Assembly: GCA_963854835.1 (NCBI GenBank) | Contig: OY978525.1 | Span: 29,659,253-29,723,252, forward strand | Reading direction: 5' to 3' | Length of the DNA: 64,000 nucleotides | From: Megamerina dolium | Lineage: Eukaryota > Arthropoda > Insecta > Diptera > Megamerinidae | In this document: positions 10,713-24,265 of the stretch, piece after piece | How the letters are laid out: each line of letters opens with the position of its first letter | Position numbering within the stretch: the first letter of the stretch is position 1 | The notes under the pieces: model-generated | What the model was told of the DNA's origin: nothing | Databases searched by the model: none | The model's input: the letters and a program-made list of their open reading frames with translations, nothing else | Position numbers and translations under genes: made by a program

Positions 10713-12127
10713 TTACATAATGCTGTGTAAAAACATTAAATGGGAAAGCTTCTTAGATTTTAAAAGCGTTCTACGCTCGTTTAATATTTGCCCCGCCCCC
10801 GAAAAAACTCATTCACAAGGAACTGAAGAAGCGACAATGCAAAAAGTTTTAAAACATATGAGTAAAGGCAAGGATACATGTCTCGACGTTCATGCCACCA
10901 CTTTAAAAGATCCTTTTTTCGATCCAAAATATCGTCATTAAGATATTTTTCCAATTCGCGTAAGCCCGCGGCAGTTTTATTTTCAGGTCTATGAATGTTT
11001 CTAATACTTTCATCATATTCATCCCAGATATTATTTTCGTTTTCTTCATTTGAAGTCCTATTAGCGTTGGCACTTAGTATGCAATCTCCACCTTCACTAA
11101 GTTCAATGTTCTCAATCTTATGTTTCAGATTTTCTACAGCTTGAAAGCTAGCTGCACCGTCTTTGAAACCTTTTTGCTTAAATCTGGGATCTAACAAAGT
11201 GCATTCAGCATATAATGAGTTCATTTCCAAATTTCTGTATCGCGTTTGCATACCTTTCTTTAAAGAATCTTTCAAAGCCAGTACTTTTTCATTTTGACAT
11301 GAATATTTTAAAAGAAAACTTTGAATGAGTTTGTTAAATACTATAACATTTTTTTCTGAACTTATCTCCATAGTAACCTCGTAAAAAGGTTTCAAAAGAA
11401 GCAAAGCTTCCTTTATTATTTCCCAACCCTGTTGGTCAATAATGAGATCAGAACGCAAGAGTGCAAGAGTGGTTACCACCGCGTCCTTCAGTTTTACTAT
11501 GCGCTCAAGCATGTCATATGTCGCATTCCAGCGGGTAGATACATCTTGTTTTAATTTCAAGGGAGATAAATTCATTTGTTTTTGTGCCTCTATGAGTTTT
11601 TTAAGTCCATGTGTACTTCTGTTAAAAAACTCTACAATTGCTTTTACTTGTTGCAAAACGTCTGAAATTTCTGTAACTGCATGTTGAACAATCAAATTTA
11701 AAAGGTGAGCAAAGCAGCCTATCGACTCCCATCCGCCTAGTCTAATAGCGTTTATTATGTTCGGTGCATTGTCACTCACCACAGCCGCAATTTTGTGAGA
11801 AACGTCCCACTCAGCCATAACTTCTTTCAAAAAATTGCACAAGTTATCACTAGTCTGCCTCTCACAAAATTCTTTACAACAGACTAAAATAGAACAAAGC
11901 TCTGAATTTTTTTCTATGAAGTGTGCAGTCACAGCAATAAAATGTTTGTTAATACGCGACGTCCACCCATCAGTTGTGAGGCATACTGCAGTTGCTTCGC
12001 GAAGCTTATTTTTTGCATTAACAAGTAGGTCTTCATAAATTTGTGGTAAAATTTGCTCTGACACTGTTTTCCTGCTTGGAGGTTGGTAATTAGGGCACTG
12101 TGATACCATCTGAAGCAGCTTTTTCAT
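10713..12127 (-). pseudogene. hAT transposase, catalytic part
   Basis: The RNase-H-like core of a ZBED/hAT-type transposase. It opens with PEMKKLLQMVSQCPNY and holds ATAVCLTTDGWTSR (first catalytic Asp in the TTDGW block), AAVVSDNAPNI (second Asp), GGWESIGCFAHLLNL (Cys/His block) and STRWNATYDML. The open frame stops at 10781, but a -1 change near WWHERRDMYPCLY... moves the C-terminal dimerisation block (SSVPCE, then VFSGAGQILNERR) into another frame, where it continues to TAA at 10713-10715; one Arg codon within that block is also TGA. So the dimerisation domain is lost. The protein would cut and paste the element if intact; this copy cannot. Confidence 0.88.
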
Positions 12128-12133
12128 TTCTGG

Positions 12134-12532
12134 TTACTCCACAATGCGTAAAGCGTGGTGTCCCTTGGCGATCATCTTTACGAGATGTTTATCGATTTCA
12201 TTGCCCTTTTTGCCAGTTGACGGTTTATGTGCGTACTGTGAAATTGTTGGTTGTGTTACAGATGTTTGCACACTCGTTCGTTGCACTGGCTCTGGCTGCG
12301 CAAGATTTCGCGTGGGCAGTACTAGTTGCTCCTCCGCCAAATCATTTTCCACTTGACTCTCGTCACGCTGTTTGTTTTCAATTAACATGAAAGGATGCTT
12401 GGCTTTCATGTGGCGCTGCATATTTCCGTGCGATCCACATTGTAAGCTGATGTCTTGTTGGCAGTATCGACATTTTGCTTTACTGCTGGTTACTTCGTTG
12501 AAGTGGCCCCACACCGCACTACGCTTCCTCAT
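12134..12532 (-). pseudogene. hAT transposase, BED zinc-finger N-terminus
   Basis: 132 codons starting MRKRSAVWGHF. The BED finger is clear: aromatic WGHF, CRYC (C-X2-C), and H-X4-H in RHMKAKH. It binds the element ends. The frame ends at a single TAA (12134-12136); the same frame resumes two codons later as the catalytic part, so this is one gene split by a point nonsense change rather than two genes. The linker between the finger and the stop is rich in Gln, Thr and Ser. Confidence 0.88.
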
Positions 12533-12785
12533 TCCGTCTGCACAAAAAAAAACTAGTGACTATCAAAGTTTAATGTTCAAAATATGTAATTATAATTACC
12601 CAATCTCCGGTTTATCAAGAATTTAATATGCAGTTCAATTTCACTTTAGCAAACTGTTTTTGGCGCACAAGTGGAAAGTATTGCCATATCATTTTTTTTT
12701 CATTTGCCCGCCGGGGTATTTTAGTGTTGAAGAAATTTTAGGAATTGTTGAAAAATTTTTAGAAAATAGTAACACTGAAAATATA

Positions 12786-12857
12786 GTTCAGTGAAAAGAC
12801 CGAACTAGTGAACTAGTTCATTTTGGTGAGCTAGTTCTTTAGTTCATTTAGTTCATG
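12786..12857. repeat. hAT right subterminal AGTTCA motifs
   Basis: Several AGTTCA/GAACTA motifs in both orientations (GAACTAGTGAACTAGTTCA is a local palindrome). They mirror the left array at 10137-10290. Confidence 0.8.
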
Positions 12858-12869
12858 AACTCCACAAGC

Positions 12870-13027
<158 letters not shown>

Positions 13028-14762
13028 CTCCTACTACCGGACTACCGCTTTTGTTGATGACCCCCGCAAACGAAAAAAGGACCACGATTTACGGATATGC
13101 ACCTGGAATGTCCGGTCCCTTTATAGGGAGGGTGCCTCTATCCAGCTGGTTGATGTCCTCGAAAAATACAGAGCTGACATCACCGCTCTCCAGGAAATGC
13201 GATGGACAGGACAGGGCTGCTCCAAAAGAGCGTCCTGTGACATCTACTACAGTTGATATGCTGAAAGGCACGAATTACTATGTGGATTTTTGGTCAGCAA
13301 GAGACTACGACATCTTGTCTCACAGTTCACGCCTGTGAACGAACGGCTGGCCACAATCCGCATCAAGGCAAAATTTTTCAACATCAGCTTTATATGTGCC
13401 CACGCTCCGACGGATGAGAAGGACAATGTGACCAAGGAGAACTTCTTTCAGCGCCTCGAAGAAGCTTATGACCGCTGCCCCCGCCACGATATCAAAATCG
13501 TGCTTGGCGACTTTAATGCCAGGGTGGGCAAGGAAGGTACCATTGGTCCAACTGTCGGGAAATTCAGCCTCCACCAGAACACCTCCGATAACGGAATGAG
13601 GCTGATCGACTTCGCCGCAGCACGAAACATGGTAATTGGTGGTACCAAATTCCAGCATCTCGACATCCACAAAGCGACATGGCTGTCTCGAGATCAACGT
13701 ACAAGAAACCAAATTGATCATGTGGTGATTGACGGAAGGCATGCTTCCAGTGTGATGGACGTGAAATCGATCCGTGGTGCCAACATCGACTCGGATCACT
13801 ACCTTGTTGTAGCTAAGGTGCGCACACGCCTATGTGTCGCAAATAACAAGAGAAGTCCCACACAGAGAAAGCTCGACGTCAGTAAGCTGCGATCACCAGA
13901 GACAGCAGATGCATTTTCCACTCGACTATCGGATCTGCTTATGCAGAACACTCCCCCACTTGATGATACATGCGTACGGTGGACACATATATCCCACTCC
14001 ATGACTACTGCTGCCGAGGAGGTAATCGGTTACTACCGGCCTCTGAGGAATGAGTGGTATGATCAGGAGTGTCGCGAAGCTACCGCAGAGAAAGACGCCG
14101 CCTACAGAAAAACCCTGCGAGCAGGCGCAACGCGAGCTGTTAAGGAGCGGTACAGAGAGAAAAGGAGTGCAGAGAGACGTCTTTTCAGGCGCAAGAAGAG
14201 GGAGTTGGAAAGACGCGAGTGTGAGGAGATAGAGATGTGTACCGACAAGAATGAGACTCGAAAATTCTTTGAAAAGATCAAGCGCCTGAGTGGAGGTTTA
14301 AATCCCGGAGCCTCTTCTTGTCGTGATGGAAATGGGAATCTGGTTACGGATGTACAGAGTGTACTGAGCCTATGGAGGGAACACTTCTCCACGTTACTGA
14401 ATGGCGATGCTACGAACAATTCCGCCAGTGGAGGAGTTTGCCCGATAACCCCAATAACAGATGATGGTGTTGATATTCCACCACCCGACTATGACGAGGT
14501 TGAAACGGCCATTTTAAGGCTGAAGAACAACAAAGCTGCAGGTGCTGATGGCCTGCCTGCCGAGTTGTTTAAGACCGGAGGCGATGAGCTGCTCACCCGC
14601 ATGCACCAGCTCATAAGCAGAATATGGTCGGATGAAAGCATGCCTGATGATTGGAGGCTCAGTGTTCTCTGTCCTGTACATAAACCCCACAATTTGCGCC
14701 AACTACCGTGGAATAAGTCTCCTGAGCATCGCATACAAGGTTCTATCGAGCGTACTGTGTGA
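13028..14762 (+). pseudogene. RTE LINE: AP endonuclease and start of RT
   Basis: The endonuclease would nick target DNA to prime reverse transcription. Its signature blocks are [11 protein letters not shown] (Asn), TALQEMRW (catalytic Glu), VLGDFNARVG (Asp and Asn), IDHVVIDGRH and SDHYLVVAKV (the final SDH). One in-frame TGA (13254-13256) replaces what is probably a Cys codon; the frame continues unchanged after it. A basic, Arg- and Glu-rich linker near 14050-14230 leads to the RT N-terminus (LKNNKAAGADGLPAELFK, then MPDDWRLSVLCPVHK). The frame is lost about 14685, where several bases seem to be missing, and the last 25 or so codons to 14762 are out of phase. Confidence 0.9.
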
Positions 14763-15981
14763 AAGGTTAAAGCCTATGCTCAGCAACCTGATTGGACCTT
14801 ATCAGTGTGGCTTCAGACCTGGTAAATCCACCATCGACCAGTTTTTCACCATGCGCCAAATCCTGGAGAAGACCCAAGAAAAACAGATCGACACACACCA
14901 CCTATTTGTTGATTATAAAGCCGCTTTCGACAGTCCGGTAAGGGATTACCTCTATGCAACAATGTCTGAGTTCGGTATTCCTGCAAAGCTCATTCGACTT
15001 TGTAGAATGACACTGCATAACTCCCGTTGTGCAGTGAAAATTGGGAAGGACCTCTCCGCACCGTTTAATACCGAACGGAGTTTCAGACAAGGTGATTCGT
15101 TATCGTGCGACTTCTTCAATCTTATTATGGAGAAAATAATACGAGCTGCTGATCTACGACATAATGGCACTATATTCAACAAAAGTGTCATGCTGTTAGC
15201 GTATGCCGACGATATTGACATAATCGGCATGAACACGCGATCAGTTAGTGCAGCATTCTCAGAGTTGGAAAGAGAGTCGCGTCGGATGGGTCTCACGGTG
15301 AACGAGGGCAAGACGAAGTATCTAGTGTCAACAAACAAAGAGTCCCGGCGTCTTGGACAGCACGTCACTGTTGACAACTACGCTTTTGAAGTAGTAAGGG
15401 ACTTTGTCTATCTTGGAAGCAGCATTAACAGTAGTAATGACGTCAGCTTGGAGATCATGCGTAGGATAACTCTTGCTAACAGGTGTTACTTTGGGCTGAG
15501 TAAGCAATTGAGAAGTCGATCCCTCTCTCGAAAAACGAAAACTACACTCTACAAGTCTCTCATCATGCCTGTCCTAACATATGGCGCTGAATCCTGGACA
15601 ATTTCCACCTCGGATGAGCGAATGCTTGGAGTTTTCGAGAAAAAAGCCCTACGCAGGATCTTTGGACCTATTTGCGTTGGTGGCGAGTACCGAATAAGGT
15701 ACAACCATGAGCTGTACGAGCTGTATGCCGATATTGACATAGTAAAGCGCATCAAAATCCAGCGGCTGCGCTGGCTAGGTCATGTCGAACGAATGGAAGA
15801 ACACGCTCCAGCTAAGAAGGTGTTATATTCGGAACCCGCTGGAGGACGGCGCAGAAGAGGAAGACCAAACCTCCGGTGGAAAGACCAAGTACTGGAGAAC
15901 CTGACGGCGCTTGGAATTTCTAACTGGCGCCAGCTAGCGAATAACAGAGATGGCTGGCGAAGCATGTTATTTTCGGCCTAA
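14690..15981 (+). pseudogene. RTE LINE: reverse transcriptase and C-terminus
   Basis: Continues the RT in a shifted frame from NYRGISLLSIAYK. Blocks in order: GPYQCGFRPGKSTIDQ, HHLFVDYKAAFDSP, SFRQGDSLSCDFFN, the catalytic LLAYADDIDIIG, GLTVNEGKTKYLV and DFVYLGSSI. The C-terminal thumb and linker ends RRRRGRPNLRWKDQV, then GWRSMLFSA and TAA. Upstream in-frame codons before 14690 are shadow. The polymerase active site (YADD) is intact, so only the frame break and the upstream stop inactivate this copy. This copy is the best reference for the other RTE fragments in the window. Confidence 0.92.
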
Positions 15982-16018
15982 ATCGATATTCGGTTGTTAT
16001 GGCCACATAAGTAAGTAA

Positions 16019-16377
<359 letters not shown>

Positions 16378-16379
16378 TA

Positions 16380-17491
16380 CAAGGTGCTACAATTATGTAT
16401 CAAGACTGCCTCTAGAAAACACAATTAAAACACGATATCTGCTAATTTTTCGGTATATTTATTCGAAATATTTCCCTCCTGATTCAATACACTTGTTACA
16501 TCGATTTAATAGTGATTCGAACGCGTGTTTCAGCTCATTGCCTCCAGTGCCCTATTCGATGCCCGTTTTATGGTCTGAATGTCATCAAAAAAGAATCCTT
16601 TCAACTTCAATTTCAGTTTTGGGAACAAAAAAAAGTCGCACCGTGCCAAATCAGGTGAATACGGCGGGTGATTCAACACACAGACCTGATTCCGATTATG
16701 TTTTGTTGTTTTGTTTGCATTGTTTTGATTTTTGATGGAACTTTTCGTGTTGTTTTGGCTTGTGGTGAGTTTTTCGATTTCCATTCCGCACTTTGACGCT
16801 TGGTTTCTGGATCGTATTGGAAACACTATGTTTCATCACCCGTAACAATTGTTTTAAGTAAGTTTAGATAATTTTCTGCAGCTGCAACCATGTCTCTAGA
16901 ATGACTGACTCCCATTACTTTTTGGTCCTCGGTCAATGTGTGTGGAACAAATCTCTTTGTTTTACCCAAATCCTAGTGAAGAATGAGGCGGATAGTTTCT
17001 CTGTTGATGTTTAAGGCCTCTTCCATCATTTCCACTGAAGCATTGCGGTCTTCTGTAATAAAATCACGAACTTTCTGGATCGCCTCCAACGTCCGCACTG
17101 AAATTGGCCTTTCTTCTTTTCTCTAATCTTCCAGCGATTCTCTGCCATCCACAAACCGTTTATGCCATATAAAAACATTTGATCTTGATAAACAAGCATC
17201 GCCACGCCTGCTGCATTATTCCGAATGTTTCTGATGCACTTTTACCAATTTTTGCGTGGAATTTAATGATCGCTCTTTGCTCCATGTTAAAATTTCAACA
17301 TCAAACGAACACGTGTTTTGTAAAATGAATGTCAATAAACATTAAATGTCAACCAAATGCCAAATGTCTAATGAAATTTTGACAGTTAGTAGAGGAAGAT
17401 TGAAGCTTCAAAACGCATGTGCTCACACATAGATGGCGCGCTTGGTTGCTGAGATATGGTTCGTGTCTTAATACATAATTGTCGCACCTTG
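16380..17491 (-). mobile_element. mariner element with matched TIRs
   Basis: A 1,112-bp element bounded by CAAGGTGCTACAATTATGTA on the left and the inverted CAAGGTGCGACAATTATGTA on the right (one mismatch in 20), each next to a TA target duplication (16378-16379 and 17492-17493). The length is typical of mariner after a small internal loss. The minus strand holds a decayed transposase gene. Confidence 0.92.
16480..17285 (-). pseudogene. mariner transposase, decayed
   Basis: It would bind the TIRs and cut the element out. The start ATG (17283-17285) opens MEQRAIIKFHAKIGKSASET, typical of the mariner helix-turn-helix; then comes WHKRFVDGRESLED and a stop. Further on are RFVPHTLTEDQKVMGV, the catalytic block around TIVTGDE, and, near the end, PPYSPDLARCDFFLFPKLKL, which contains the third catalytic Asp. 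Several stops and frame changes interrupt it, and the segment around the second catalytic Asp is mostly missing, replaced by a low-complexity Asn- and Lys-rich stretch. The SPDLA-CDFFLFPKLK wording resembles mariner lineages near the SETMAR transposase domain; the exact subfamily is not certain. Confidence 0.88.
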
Positions 17492-17493
17492 TA

Positions 17494-20235
17494 TGTTTGT
17501 GTACGCATGTAAGTATACAAATTGTAACAAATTTGTAAGTGGTTATTTGTCAGACGTCTAAAGCACATGCTTAATAAATCTTAGAAATAGCGCGACCACA
17601 GTATTTAATTCAATCAAGAAAATTATGTAATAAATATTTCGGCTGGTTAACATGTAAACTTATAATTTATGACTGCCAGCAAATTACACTTTCATTATAT
17701 TGTAAATATGTGTTTAGTTTTTCAACCTTGTAGGTAGGTCGGCACGATACTACTTCATCTCAGATCCACATTTTAAAGTTATATATTTGAATAATTTTTC
17801 CAGTCGTTGAATTTAAATATATTCGTTCATATGATTGCCATATTTTGAAAGTACAACTTAAAAAGTACAATCAATTTATCAAATACCTAAAACTAGCAAA
17901 AACGTTATACATATAAAAATAATAATTGTTGAATGTAAGTATATCACGAAAAAGTACTTAACTCTTGAAATAGTTGAAACTGGAATACATATGGAATATG
18001 AAATAATTAAAAATAATTTATATTTAATAGTAAATCTATTATGTGGTAAAAAGTGATATAATCGCTTATCCAATAAAATAGATTGCGTGAATAAGAAGTT
18101 TAAAGCTTTAGGAAATTATTTTATGAACATAATACTTAAACGTTTATATGGGGTTGTGGGAAAAGTCATGCCGTATTTTATAATAGATGACGTCACTTTG
18201 CTAGTGCCATTATAATTCGTTATAGATTTTGACAGATGACAGTTTAGACTTCCTTTTTGAGGATAATCAAACTGTCTGCTTAAGGAATAAAACTGGATGT
18301 TTTGAAAACATCTCTTTCAGATAAAACGGTCAAAATTCATCAATAACAAAATCATTGTTTGTTATCATGATAATTTTAAATTCCATACAAGTTAGATTAC
18401 TCGTCAATACTCTATCACATTTACCGGACCTTGTGTTATTCTAACCATATTTGTTTCATTCTTTGCTACATGATTTGAATATCAATTTAGCCAATTCTGT
18501 GGAGGCTATAAAGTAAAATTTTGAATATTCTCAAAATTTGGATTAAGTACATATCGGATATGCAAATATTCAATATTTCATTATTCGATGAGCGATGACA
18601 ATTATCGTGAAAATGTGTAACAACTTTTCAGACAACCAAAATATTTCTTTCGATTATAAAATGTGTCCATCACTTATAATCACCTATAATTATAAATCAC
18701 ATGACCTAAAATAGTGTGAATGAGTAAAATAATTTTATGCAATTTAAAGATTGACTATTCGAATGAAGTTGACAAATAAAAAAATTGACAAAAAATCGAT
18801 TCTATAAATAGTTTTTGTTACGACAATTATAAAGGACATTTGCTTACCATTATTTATGAATAAAATCATCTCTGAAGGAAGAAGGAAGATAACTATATTT
18901 TTATTAATTAATCTCATAGAAGGAGTGATGTTCTCCAATTTTGCTGTCATGGAAAATAATTAACATTATCGCCATAATTTGCTTGTAGAACATTAATATC
19001 TACTTTAAATGGAAATGATAATAAAGCTAATATTGTCGGACGAATAAACAATTTTTGGTTCAACAAGTACATATGAAGATGCTGTGACCAAGATGTTATA
19101 TTTGTTAGATTTTTCCGTTCAGTAAATCACTTATCACTTTTTGATCGCAGCTCGTTCATAGATATAAGTTAGGTATAACTAAGAATAAATTGTTTCTTAT
19201 TTATTTAAAAGTAAATTGTATAAATTTCGTAATAAATATAAACTCATGAAATAAATAAGAAATAACGTTTATTTATATAAGTACTTGAGGTATTAAATCT
19301 ATACAATAATAATTTAATTAAATTAACACTTATTTCCAAAAATAAACAATAACAAATGGAAATCTGTTTGAAATTTAACAATCGATGAGAAAACCGGCAA
19401 AGTCAATAAAATAAACTTTTGAGATTTATGTTTCTGTTTTTTGTTTGTAAGTATATATTTATTTACCATGGAAATTTACTGTTGTATACGCTCATATACA
19501 TACATATAATAGCTTACATATAAATAACAATGATAAATAAATACTTACTCTATTTAAAATAAATTCAAGTCCAATAAGAAGTAGAGTACATATACAAAAA
19601 AATCATGATTCTTTGAATTTTATAAAAAGACACAAAGAAAAAAAAAAGCGAAAGTAAAGTACTGATGCATGCCTATAATACATCTAAAAAATGAAAAATC
19701 AAATTCATGAGAAAATAATATGGAACCATTTCTATATTTAGAACAATTAGCATACGAACCACGTTGATGATGATGATATTTCTGGAATTCTTTTGCAATA
19801 AGAATTTACAATTGATTTTTGTTACGTTAAATACCTAAATTTAAGTTGTTACACTTTCAAAGCTTTTCACATTTACAAAAGATGTAAAAAGAGACATAAA
19901 TATTTTAACCAATGAGAAGACAAAATCGAAAAATATAAATAAGTTTCCAATGGTTAGTGCATTGGTGAAGTCTTAAAGTAATAAGAAAAATATAAGAAGT
20001 CAACCTGTGAATATTAAGGTAGTCGCCAAATCTATTGGAGAAAAATTGTGAAGGCAAATTCTAGTACTTATAGATTTGTCAAAAAAAAAAAAACTACAAA
20101 TTAGACAGTTTCGTTTCGATTGATGAACTTTTAAAACATCTTCACTAGACCTAAAGTTGGAAACATTTGTTTTTTTCATCAATTTTGCAATAATTTAACC
20201 TTAATAACATACAACTAGAGACGTGAAATGCAAGA
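17494..20235. other. AT-rich non-coding stretch
   Basis: About 2.7 kb with no host exon recognised. A block beginning GGGGTTGTGGGAAAAGTCAT at about 18150 resembles a mariner terminal repeat, but no partner end or transposase was found. The remainder is AT-rich with poly-A and poly-T runs. Confidence 0.5.
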
Positions 20236-20422
20236 CTGAGCCTAGTTAGGCTATTTTCTTGAGCATACTTACCTCTGACCAATAGCAATGCTCCCCCAAA
20301 AATTTACGTTTTTATTTTTTTTATAAAATCCGCTTCCACCACTCACAAGATACTAAAGTAGAATGTATAACCGGCCCCAATTGCTTTTTCCTCCCCATTC
20401 TTTTCCTCGAACATATTTATAA
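20236..20422. repeat. Satellite family A fragment
   Basis: Contains the shared words of family A (GAGCATACTTACCTC, CTCCCCCAAAAATTTA, TTTTTCCTCCCCATTC), interrupted at 20423 by an RTE fragment and resuming after it. Confidence 0.55.
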
Positions 20423-21458
20423 TCTATCGAGCGTATTGTGCGAAAAGTTGAAGCCTATCCTTGACAACCTGATTGGATCTTATCAATGTGGCTTCAGACC
20501 TGGTAAATCCACCATCGACCAGATTTTCACACTGCCTGGAGAAAACCCAAGAAAAACAGATCGACACACACCATCTATTTGTTGATTATAAAGCCGCTTT
20601 CGACAGTCCGGTAAGGGATTACCACTACACAACAATGTCAGAGTTCGGTATTCCTGCGAAGCTCATTCGGTTTTGCAGAATGACACTGTGTAATACTGTA
20701 CAGTGAAAATTTGGAAGGACCTCTCCCCGCCGTTTAATAACGAACGGGGTTTCAGAAAAGGTGATTCGGTATCGTGCGAGTTCGTCAATCTTATAATGGA
20801 GAAAATTAATACGAGGAAGTACCTAGTATCATCAAACAAAGAGTCCCAGCGTCTGGGACAGCTGATAATTACGCTTTTGAAGTAGTGAAGGACTTTATCT
20901 ATCTTGGAACCAGTATAAATACCAGTAATGACGTCAGCCTGGAGGTATTGCAAACGATCACTCTTGCTAACAGGTACTACTTTTGGCTAAGTAAGCAATT
21001 CAGAAGTCGGGTCATCTCTCGAGAAACGAAAACCACACCCTACAAGTCTCTCATCATACCAGTCCTTACATATAGCGCTGAAGCTTGGACAATTTCCACC
21101 TCATATGAGAGAATGCTCGGAGTTTTCGAGAGAATAGTCCTACGCAAGATCTTTGGAACTATTTATGTTGACGGCGAGTATCGAATAAGGTATAACGACT
21201 GCGCTGGTTAGGTCATGTCGAGCGAATGGAAGAACACGCTCCGGCTAAGAAGGTGTTACATTCGGAACTCGCTGGTGGACGACGCAGAAGAGGAAGACCT
21301 AACCTCCGATGGAAAGATCAAGTACTGGAGAGCTTGTCAGCGCTTGGAATTTTTAACTGGCGCCAGCTAGCGAAGGAAAGAGCTGACTGGCGAAGTATAC
21401 TACATTCGGCCTAAATTGATTTTCGGTTGTAATGGCCACATAAGTAAGTAAGTAAGTA
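20423..21458 (+). mobile_element. RTE LINE copy 2, 5'-truncated and decayed
   Basis: Aligns by eye with 14742-16020 of the near full-length copy: CTATCGAGCGTATTGTG at the start, GGCTTCAGACCTGGTAAATC, CCTAACCTCCGATGGAAAGA, and the same 3' end GGCCACATAAGTAAGTAAGT. It has an internal deletion of roughly 200 bp that removes the YADD box (equivalent to about 15125-15310) and several stops. It lies inside satellite family A sequence. Confidence 0.93.
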
Positions 21459-21800
21459 TTTATAATTTATCTTTACCCCTTAGGGGAGATCCTGTACAAA
21501 ATTCTAATAAATCACCAAAAAGTCGACAAACACTCTCAGAGAAGTGATTACTTCTACAGTGTTGAGATGTATGCCCAACGCCATTAATTATTCTACTACA
21601 GTATTTCTTATGAACGTATTTACCTCCTAAATGCACTCTTTAGGTGGTTGCCTTACGAAATGTTGGTTTTTATAAGAATTGGCTTCTACCGTTTCTAGGG
21701 TGCTCCTTCAGGAGTTAAATATATTTGTTTTTGTTTCTCAATAATTTTCCTAAGCATACCTTCTACATATATCGATTCCATGAGTGGGCTCTTATATAAA
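21459..21800. repeat. Satellite family A fragment, continued
   Basis: Family A words return after the RTE copy (TTTACCCCTTAGGGGAGATC, GCCATTAATTATTC, CGTATTTACCTCC, GCATACCTTC). Confidence 0.55.
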
Positions 21801-24265
21801 ATGAATGAAGAAACTGTCAAAAAAAAAAAACTAGTATCCTTTTAATAGATTTCCAATTAATTCCCTCTACTTTTCTTTTTCAGCGTCCGCATAAATGATC
21901 AAGTGGATGCGTTTTTTGCCTAGTCAGAACCGAGAGTGCGCACCTTTATTGCAGCAAATCATCATCTGAGCCTATGTTGGCAGCACAGATAGATTTAATG
22001 GCCCTTGTAACTCATAGTTGCATTCGATTTGCGACTGTGAACGAAAGTGCTAATCGAAAGAATTCTTATTTGATATTATGACGCTCATTCCATAAATAAT
22101 AGTTCTATTGTGAATTTCACTAGATTGGGTGTGATTTTCTTCCATTAGTGAAATCAGCCATCAGTGAAATCAGTTGTTGTTTGGTACTCACGACCTCTCG
22201 ATCTACATGGAATTAATAAAAATTGTTTAAAAGTAGTCCTTAGCCACCAAGAAGTAAAAAAAAAAAAAACGCAAATGAAACAACAAATGAAAGTAAAATT
22301 CTGTTCGATAGTTGCACAGCTCATAATATGAATTTGACATTTGGGCTTCGATTTTCGATAACCAGAGAAGATCGAAAATAGAATACAACTCATAATAAGG
22401 ATCTATGATTATTACATTGAACGCATGCCTTTCGCCTATACTCACACGACAATTCGAATTCTTGTTCAATGATCTGAAGAGAATCACGACACGTTGTGAT
22501 TAGCAGGGAGTTGACTTGCGATGAGTTTAACAAGGATTGTACTAGCCTCGTCAGATTGAGGCAGGTATTGGCTGATATCTTAAAATGAAACATTGAATTG
22601 TGAATAAAAAATAACCCAAATTTGTATCAATTTATTTCATTTGCTGCACTTTGGTTTCTCCGTAATTACGTCGTAAGCATGCCACATCGACAAATAAAAA
22701 AATATGTAGAATATATGTATATAAAATTTAGGAGGAGAAAAAATTCCAAGTTAAGTTTTTTAAAAGGTATGTGAAAAAAAACATTAAAAGCTATCACATT
22801 TAATAGTCATTCCGTCTCCTATTTCATTTTCGTTTATAACTTTCTTATAATCTTTCATGCATGTAGACACGTTGCTGTTTCATTCATTGTCGAAGTCATT
22901 TTTGCAGTGCTTAGTATACTTATGTCTAGTTTTTGTTTTCTAAAAAATAAATATTTTTTCATTTAACTTTTGCTAAATACACCATGTAATACACCACTGT
23001 CATAAGCAATGCCAAATATTTATGTACAATATAATGCAACAATAATGTTTGTACATACTTATACCATATGAATGAAATTGCCAGTCTTTTTTTCGTTTTT
23101 TTTTTGTTACCAGAAATTGCCATTTTACCAAGAATTTATGTTTCATAAGTGCATCGTTATTGTTGAAATTAATATGTTTTTTAAATTTTTTCTCTTTTAT
23201 GCAATTGTTAGTGCATCATAGTGCAAACGTGCAAACATAGAACATAGAAATATAGATGTAAGTATAACAATTAATGCAGTACCTAAGTGCTAGGATTTCA
23301 TGTACAAATTGGTATTTAATTTTCAAGTTTAAAGTGAGTTGATTTGTGTGATTAAATTTATTTTATTTTTATTTCGTAGATTTTATTGTTGAGAATTTTC
23401 TGTATTTAAAAAATTGACGAAGAATAAAACAAAATTAAGAACATAATAAGAATAATTACTTTTATATGAGCTGTAGTTGTCTTAATGATTAAATTTTATT
23501 TGAGTTTATTTTATGGTGGTTTAAGGAGAGTAGTCAAAAATTTTGTAGATGACTAGATACTAAAATAAGATGACATCTGTAATGTTTGTATGTTTTCCTT
23601 AAATTCTTCTTTATAATTTTGAAACTTTACATATTTAATCGACCGTCATTTGTTATATTTGTATTTGCAATTGTCTATGAGTACAGCAGCATAATATGTT
23701 AGCTATGCCATTACTTTCACTTGCAATAAAAATATTTATAGACGAAAGTTAGTAGCATCATCATCAGCAATTAGTGAAAGTTTCCCTTTCAGTTTTTTTC
23801 ATATTTTTACGAGTAAAGTTTGCGCATGTAAGATGCTAATTATTAATATGCTTTTATGTTGGTAGGATCTAAATTCAACATTTTAGTAGTTACATAATTA
23901 AGTGCTTGTTATAATTAGTGGTATTAATTTCATAACAATACTATGATTGAAATTCGTCTAGGTGTATATTACGATGAGGTTGAATTTGCTGTTGAAAAGA
24001 CGAGTTTCGATTAAGAGCTCCATAAACATTATTGAAAAACAACAAACAGAAATACAATAGAGATCGTTTAAAATAGCAGTTACGGGAAAGACAACGCATT
24101 CAAATTTACAAAAATCGTTCATTGTAATCGGCAGTAATTTAAAGCCTCTGAATAACCACAATTAATTGCTAGTTGAAGTTTATTTTATCAGGCTGATTAA
24201 GAATTTAAAAAATGAAAGAAAATTGCACGTTTTCGGATGCATAATATCAGAATTTTCGCGCCAAA
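21801..24265. other. AT-rich non-coding stretch
   Basis: About 2.5 kb. The part from 21880 to 22600 is slightly richer in GC and has a short repeated GTGAAATCAG motif near 22150-22170, but no protein or TIR pair was recognised. The rest is low-complexity AT. Confidence 0.45.

Noticed and set aside
13320..13799. Minus-strand 159-codon frame within the RTE endonuclease
   Set aside because: Antisense shadow of a real coding block; no protein-like motifs.
18120..18640. Possible mariner copy starting at GGGGTTGTGGGAAAAGTCAT
   Set aside because: Only the end-like block is suggestive; no matching second end and no convincing transposase block.
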